From Craterostigma plantagineum (lineage: Eukaryota; Streptophyta; Magnoliopsida; Lamiales; Linderniaceae), in the NCBI GenBank assembly GCA_027422505.1, contig JAPQWV010001337.1:31281-95280 (forward strand): a DNA stretch of 64,000 nt. The letters run 5' to 3'. Under the pieces are notes generated by a model, which saw only the letters and a program-made list of their open reading frames with translations, was not told the origin of the DNA and did no database searches. Below, in pieces: positions 58,668 to 64,000 of this stretch. Every line of letters starts with the position of its first letter. Positions within the stretch are counted from its first letter, which is position 1. Made by a program: the position numbers and the translations under genes.

Positions 58668-58981
58668 ACTGTACGATACACAACTATTACGCGATACTAC
58701 TTAAAACATTGTAAGATTATAGAATGCATAACTGTAAGACTGTAAATATGTTTTTAGTTATTGTTTTTATAAGAGCTAAGGATAATCATGCATTAATTAT
58801 ATTACACAATAAAAAGTATATTGTGTGTGACAGAACCTACTATAAAATATACCTAAAAATTGTATATATATTTGACAAAAAAAAATAAGTCCGTGCATTG
58901 CACGGGGGCGACACCTAGTTATCATAAAAACTCAACTAGTTTTGTAATTTGATTATCAAAATAACGCTATTTATGTAATTC

Positions 58982-59665
58982 GGTCGTTTTATACATCTTG
59001 ATAATTAGCCAAAAATAAAAGAAAAAAACAAATAGTTTTTGGATCTCGCTCGTCCGCATTGTAAAGCCCGCTGCAAAGACTCGCCAGCTCGAAAAATTTA
59101 GATGAGATCACAAATTCATTTGGATCATCAATCGAGCCTCGCAAAATCTCCAATCTTTTCCATTAGTAGAGTAAGCTGTGAAGATCGTGCGGGCTACCAT
59201 TTCGGCTGAAAAATACCAAGTGGAGGTTCGTTAAATCTCTATCAATTGCTCGGAAATGCTTTTATGTGTTGAATTATTCGTCAACATGTGTTGTGCTACA
59301 TTTCCTTTCCTCGAGTTTTTTTCCCTAGTATGATAAAAAAGTGCGATATAGCGGGATTTTGCATGCATCTTTGACCTCGTTTTCAAAAAATGTCGCTTCG
59401 ATATGATGTGGTTATGCGCGATGAATCTGATGATCGACTGAATTTGAAGAAATATTTTATGGCCTTGCATTGTCCGGCATTGTAAAGTAATCGCGTCATT
59501 GAATATCATTTTTTTTGTGCAAATTAATACCGTTTGTGCGAGCTTTGGATTATATCTGCCTGCAAAATTGGATTTTTCTGTAATCGGTTCCTTTCGATCA
59601 ATTCCCGGCTGAGTTAGAAAGGACTCTTGAAAATCAATTTCTTTTGTTTTTTGCAATTACTTCAG
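58982..59665 (+). promoter_or_regulatory. Promoter, 5' UTR and likely 5' UTR intron of the PTEN2-like gene
   Basis: The sequence before 59666 ends in a pyrimidine-rich tract and ttcag, so a 5' UTR intron probably ends at 59665. No TATA box can be assigned with confidence. Confidence 0.45.
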
Positions 59666-62600
59666 ATGGACTCTGAAACTTCCAATTCTCCCCTCGATAA
59701 AGATTCGGATGTTGCATCCTCATCTTCAATTGCATCTGAGAAAGAGACTTCTACGCCTGATTTGTCTTCAACGTTGTCTGCATCAGCAATTTCTTCTTGG
59801 GCGAAAAGCATGAAATTACCACAAATCTCAGTTCCCAAACTGCGAATACAGCGAAGTTCAACTTTTCACGTCTGGCTAGTGGACTTGGCCTCCAACTTCC
59901 ATCAAAGTCATCTGTATACGGATGATGCTAAGAAAAGCTCGGACACGACACAAGCTCAATCAGGTTTAATAGAGTCGCTCACGAAAGGGATTGTTGACTC
60001 TTCTCTCAGTGCTGTAAAGGCTGTGCAGGTAAAGGCGAGACATGTTGTTTCACAGAATAAGCGAAGATACCAGGTAAATTGTCTTCCAATATATTCTTGT
60101 GAAAAATCATTTCACTTCAAGATATTATTCCTACAAAATCATGGGGCATTTGATGTTCTGATGAAGAGAATTAAAACGTTAAAAGATATTACTAATCACA
60201 TTGGCCTCAATCATACCAACCCTCCAATATGCATATTAATGTTTGATGACAGGAGGGCGGTTTCGACTTGGACATGACATATATTACCGAGAATGTTATC
60301 GCAATGGGATTTCCAGCCGGAGACCTTAGTTCTGGTTTTTTTGGATATTTCGAGGTAAGATTTCATTAACTCTTCGGGACATCATTTGATTTTTATTCAG
60401 TCTATTTTACATATATTTGCACTTGCTGAAAGGGGTTCTATCGGAATCATATGGAAGAAGTGATCAAGTTTTTTGAGACTCATCACAAGGTATAATTTGC
60501 TGACGATTTATTTAAAAGCGTTGAAAATAGCTTTTGCCATATCAAGAAGTCTGTTTTGGTTTGTGCTAAAATGCATTTTATCTGGGAAGCTCTAGTAAGG
60601 GCCTTCAACAAATTTTAAGCGACTTCTTTATCAAATTCATACGATCATGTTCCATGGCCTAATGAATCGCTGATGTAACGATGGATTTAGGACAAGTATG
60701 TTTCTATCGAATGTATAAATTTGAAAATTATGGAAGTGGTTTCAGTTGTACAAATTTTTCTACGACACACAGGCTAGTGTTTTGGTACAAATTTCTCCAT
60801 TACCATGTTTGCAATCTTTTCATTTACATGCATCTACGTCTCTAATGCTTGTTCCATCACAGGGGAGATACAAAGTATACAATCTTTGTTCTGAAAGGCT
60901 ATATGACGCTTCACTATTTGAAGGAAAGGTATACCTTGAGCTTTTTACATTTGAGCTGAAGAGAAATTCTTGGAAAGTTACAATAGCTGTACTGATATAT
61001 TATTTTCCATCGTTAGCTTAGACAGACTAAGCATCTCGTTTTCTTACAGGTTGCATCTTTTCCATTTGAGGACCACAACTGTCCTCCTATTAATCTTATT
61101 GCATCATTTTGCCAAAGTGCGTACCCCGTACTCATGGCTGAAGGACGACATATTAAATGTGGTTGTGGTTCATTGTAAAGCTGGAAAAGCGAGGACTGGG
61201 TTGATGATATGCAGTCTCCTACTTTTTCTGAAGGTGAAAACACACAAATCCGTTGAAAGCCTTCCATTTTTCGTAAATGTCAGATAGCTGATCGTCATTT
61301 TGTTTTTGTGCCTTCTTAGTTCTTCCCAACCGCTGAAGAATGCATTGAGTACTACAACCAGAACAGATGTGTAGATGCAAAGGGCCTTATACGACCAAGC
61401 CAAATTGTTAGTCTAAATATTCTTCACATAATACATTTGCAGTTGCTGTAAAACCACATATAAAATTGACCCGTACTTAGCTGTCTGTGATTGAAATCAG
61501 AGGTACGTGAAGTACTTTGAGAATATCTTGAAGGAGTTCAATGGCGAAACCCCTCAGGGACGTAAGTACTCCCCCGTAAAAAGTTGTATTTTGTCAGATG
61601 CATTGGTTACTCTTTCTAAGTTATCCGACGAATGTCACAGGTGCATGCTAAGAGGATTCAAACTTCACAATTGTCCCTATTGGGTTAGGCCCTCAATTAC
61701 TATATCAAATCATAATGGTATGTGTGATGACATTGTGTTACTTTGTATTCTACTCGTGATCTTGAGCAGATCACATCTTATTTACTTGTTTGTCGATTGA
61801 TTGATGTTGCACTTATTTTGTGCTCCACCTTTTATTCTCCGATAGACTTGAACCATGATGATTCATTATAAATAACTTTATCTTAATAACTCTCAGTAAT
61901 AAGGCCGATGATAAAATAATTTCGCTGCAGGAATTTTGTTTTCGACGAAAAAGCACCCGAAGACCAAGGATCTCATGGTAGGAGTCTATAATCGATGTGT
62001 GGTGAAATGAATCAGATTTCTCTCTCTTAATTGTTTGGTGTACTTTATTTCAGAAAAAAGATATGGTACCAAAGCATGAAATGTTCAGCTAACATTTTGC
62101 AGCCCGAAGATTTCTGGTTCCGGTCGGCCAAAAAGGGTATAGTAGTCTTTGCTCTGCCCCGAGAAGTTGGTGTCGCAGAACTCGTGGGAGACTTCAAAGT
62201 CCATTTTTATGATCGTCAAGGAGACTTCTACTGGTACATGTTTTCTGTTATCATTTCTCTATTTCTCACTTCATCATTAAAACACATTATTACACGAATT
62301 TTCATTCGTCTCCACTTTTCAGATGGGAATAAAATCTTATTTAACCCCTTTTCTATCTCAATCTGCTGAAATCAACGTCAAATGATTTCGTATTTTTCTC
62401 TCCTAAAACTCTCAGCTGGATGAACACGACAATGATTGAAAACCGAGTAACTTTAGACGGCTCAGATTTCGACGATTTCGATAACGTAAGCTCCTTCTTC
62501 ATTCGTCGCCCTCCCTTTCTTATTTAAACTACGCAATATCTCTGTTTGATGAGCAATGGTGTGTTTGATTTGAACAGAGAAAACTACCCACTCCAGGGTT

Positions 62601-62956
62601 TCAAGTGGAGTTGGTTATGGTAGATTATGACGGTACATTCGTCGAATGGAAATCCACAGGGCAATTCTCCTTCGACTAGCGAAGGTAGAACCAGCACTCG
62701 CGAAAAAACGAAAACGAAAAACGAGGAGGACGATGTATTTTCTGATAGCGACGGGGAAGAAAGTTTAACTAAGGCAGATAAGGTCCCGAGCTCTTCGAAT
62801 CAAAACGAGCGTATTTCTGTTGGTCGACAGCCTCACGAACCGAAGGGGGAAGTAAGCAGCACGGATTCGAACTGGAAATCGACTGATATCAAGTCTATTG
62901 CGGCCGGTGCTTCGGTTTTTAGCTTCGGAGATGATGAGGATTACGAATCTGAGTAA
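59666..62956 (+). pseudogene. PTEN2: PTEN2-type phosphatase gene with several frame lesions
   Basis: PTEN2 removes the 3-phosphate from phosphoinositides and also acts on phosphotyrosine. Exons: 59666-60073, 60253-60354, 60433-60489, 60863-60928, 61050-61233, 61320-61406, 61501-61561, 61641-61717, 61931-61977, 62103-62233, 62416-62485 and 62578-62956. Family stretches are EGGFDLDMTYITENVIAMG, GFYRNHMEEVIKFFE, the catalytic loop HCKAGKARTG, then the C2 domain (LRGFKLHNCPYW, PEDFWFRSAKKG, VGDFKVHFYDRQGDFY) and the plant C-terminus VFSFGDDEDYESE. Lesions: exon 1 has a segment in another frame (SRLASGLGLQLPSKS) between two compensating changes. Exon 5 has an extra CCCGTAC (61125-61131) that shifts the frame just before the catalytic loop. 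The exon 7 to 8 join is one base out. Exon 12 has one extra base near 62628, and the C-tail reads in the next frame. All splice sites except that of exon 7 look normal, so decay is recent. Confidence 0.88.
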
Positions 62957-63034
62957 TAATGTGTCTTTGTGAGTTCATGTATAGTGTCACCCTCCAAAGA
63001 ATATACTTTTGTGGATATATTTATCAAAGTGATA

Positions 63035-63275
63035 CTCCCTCAGTCCCAAACGATTATGGACATTGGGGTATGGCACGATTTTTAAGAAACTGAATATTTT
63101 AATAATATAGTGCAATTAAAAGGTGAAAATGTGTATATTTTGACACGTCTTTAAGAGTATTTAATATTATTATATTGATTGTTTGTGGTAGTTTTTTGCT
63201 ATAAAAGAAAATGTGCAAAAGGGAACGGGACGCTCGATATAGTAAAATGTATAAAATGTTTTGGGACGGAGGGAG
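63035..63275. mobile_element. Stowaway (Tc1/mariner) MITE, 241 bp
   Basis: It has ends CTCCCTCAGTCCCAAA and TTTGGGACGGAGGGAG, flanked by TA on both sides (63033-63034 and 63276-63277), the classic Stowaway structure. AT-rich and non-coding. It lies just after the PTEN2-like gene, possibly in its 3' UTR or flank. Confidence 0.95.
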
Positions 63276-63277
63276 TA

Positions 63278-63695
63278 TTTTTTTGTGTGTTATCTTAAGC
63301 AAAACAACATTACAATGACGTATAACTAAGCTATAGACACGCAGTCAAAGTCAATTGCAAATCCAAGTAATCCAATGCTCCCCTGTCAATGTGAACTCGG
63401 CGGTACGTTGTTTGAGCTTCAGGACGGTCGCCTTCAAGCCCGATATTACGCCACTTATTCATAAGTACTACTACTATTTCCAAGCTCCATTTTTGGGATC
63501 TATGAATCACCCCCATCAAAGTTACACGTTACCACGAGGTTTGTACAAATAACATGAATTAAGAAGAACGTGAAATCTAATTATTTTGAACAAATGATTT
63601 GACGATTGCATAGTCGAAACAATTGAAGCCGAATATTACAACAAACTAATGATTTGGATCGAAGGCCATATACTACCATGTATTGCAACATGTAA
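63278..63695. other. Intergenic DNA, no feature seen
   Basis: No convincing gene or repeat between the MITE and the P450 remnant. Confidence 0.4.
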
Positions 63696-64000
63696 CTATA
63701 TATCCCCACCTGCAAATTTTAAACTCTTAACACGCAAGTTGCGAATAACATCACGTGCCATGCACATGGCCTCTAAAGGCACAACCTTTGGCATAGACAC
63801 GCCTTTCCCTTCCCTCATATCCACCAATCCCTTACCGACACTGTCGCCAATCAAAGCACTGCACCAAAGACCCAATCGTCAGACCACGACCCGATTCGCC
63901 AGACCCTGACCCGGACAGACCTCCGACCCATTCCGAAGCTCAAAATCTTCCTCGCCTCCTTCGACGGCGAACCTCTCCGGCATGAAACTCTCAGGCTCCT
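63696..64000 (-). pseudogene. Cytochrome P450 3' end, CYP81-like, frameshifted and cut by window edge
   Basis: Minus strand from 64000 reads FMPERFAVEGGEED, the region before the haem loop. The loop is split: FGMGRRS is readable in one frame and CPGQGLANRVV in another, so frameshifts flank the cysteine. After a further shift the C-terminus reads LVDMREGKGVSMPKVVPLEA and ends at a stop at 63696-63698. The DM(R/T)EGKG...MPK...PLEAMC pattern is characteristic of CYP81-type P450s, haem monooxygenases of the endoplasmic reticulum. The rest lies outside the window. Lesions in the haem-binding loop make it inactive if the shifts are real. Confidence 0.82.

Larger units (their letters stand above)
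50685..58918 (+). mobile_element. Non-autonomous Helitron, 8.2 kb, with captured gene pieces
   Basis: The 5' end is TCTATATACTATAAAAGTTG after A. The 3' end has the hairpin CCGTGCA-t-TGCACGG (58891-58905), then ggggcgacacCTAG and T. Both agree with Helitron rules, and the 5' end resembles the Helitron at 40844. There is no Rep/helicase frame, so it is non-autonomous. Inside are polynucleotide-phosphatase-like exons (53190-53510), four exon-intron-like units (51090-51592), a long-range duplicate (51690-51880 and 56735-56930), scattered gtaagactgt-type repeats, an AT microsatellite and a hAT MITE. Size and content fit a gene-capturing Helitron, although part could be inherited from several rounds of insertion. 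Confidence 0.8.
49579..58981. mobile_element. TIR element (about 1.2 kb) invaded by a Helitron
   Basis: GAATTACGTAAATAGTGTTA at 49579 and its inverse ending TAACGCTATTTATGTAATTC at 58981 pair over about 45 bp with few mismatches (including ATTTTGA, ATTACAAAACTA). Excluding the Helitron at 50685-58918 the element is about 1170 bp, AT-rich and non-coding. Long inverted ends suggest a Mutator-like element. The flanks share tttata at slightly different distance, so the duplication is not certain. Confidence 0.65.

Overview
This window is nuclear DNA from a dicot plant. The evidence is multi-exon genes with GT-AG introns, plant-type xylan glycosyltransferase and PTEN2 genes, and dense plant transposons (Sirevirus-like Copia, Athila-like Gypsy, Cassandra, hAT and Stowaway elements, Helitrons). 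An asterid is plausible but cannot be shown from the sequence alone.

Layout. Bases 1-29000 are a transposon pile with no host gene. A Ty3/Gypsy element on the minus strand runs off the left edge (1-2688). A 5'-truncated Sirevirus-like Copia element on the plus strand (about 3885-25648) was split inside its envelope-like reading frame by an Athila-like element on the minus strand (7517-21856, 5-bp target duplication CCAGC). That element in turn received a 3.4-kb solo LTR inside one of its LTRs (8815-12179) and a decayed hAT transposon in its interior (13980-17328). The Copia 3' LTR abuts a Cassandra element whose LTR carries 5S rRNA promoter sequence (about 25649-26280). Several MITEs follow to 28965.

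Bases 29306-34049 hold an apparently intact 15-exon nicotinate phosphoribosyltransferase gene on the minus strand (559 codons by my splicing). Its start codon lies 127 bp from a hAT-like MITE (34177-37717), into which a very young LTR retrotransposon (34481-37530) has jumped. That retrotransposon carries a stretch resembling the C-terminal lid of HSP70/BiP. A small intronless gene of unknown function follows at 39395-40051 (minus). A Helitron occupies 40844-44333. An intact three-exon GT43 xylan gene of the IRX14 type is at 46560-48912 (plus).

Bases 49579-58981 are a terminal-inverted-repeat element invaded by an 8.2-kb non-autonomous Helitron (50685-58918). The Helitron contains captured, broken gene pieces, including exons resembling a plant polynucleotide 3'-phosphatase, and tandemly repeated exon-like units. 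A PTEN2-type phosphatase gene (59666-62956, plus) keeps 12 recognisable exons but has several frame lesions, one just before the catalytic loop, and is called a pseudogene. A Stowaway MITE and the broken 3' end of a CYP81-like P450 (minus) close the window.

The signal least explained by standard annotation is an array of eight imperfect hairpins at 11257-11700 inside the solo LTR. Their stems change on both arms together, so pairing is kept while sequence varies. No CRISPR array, tRNA or intact rRNA gene was seen.
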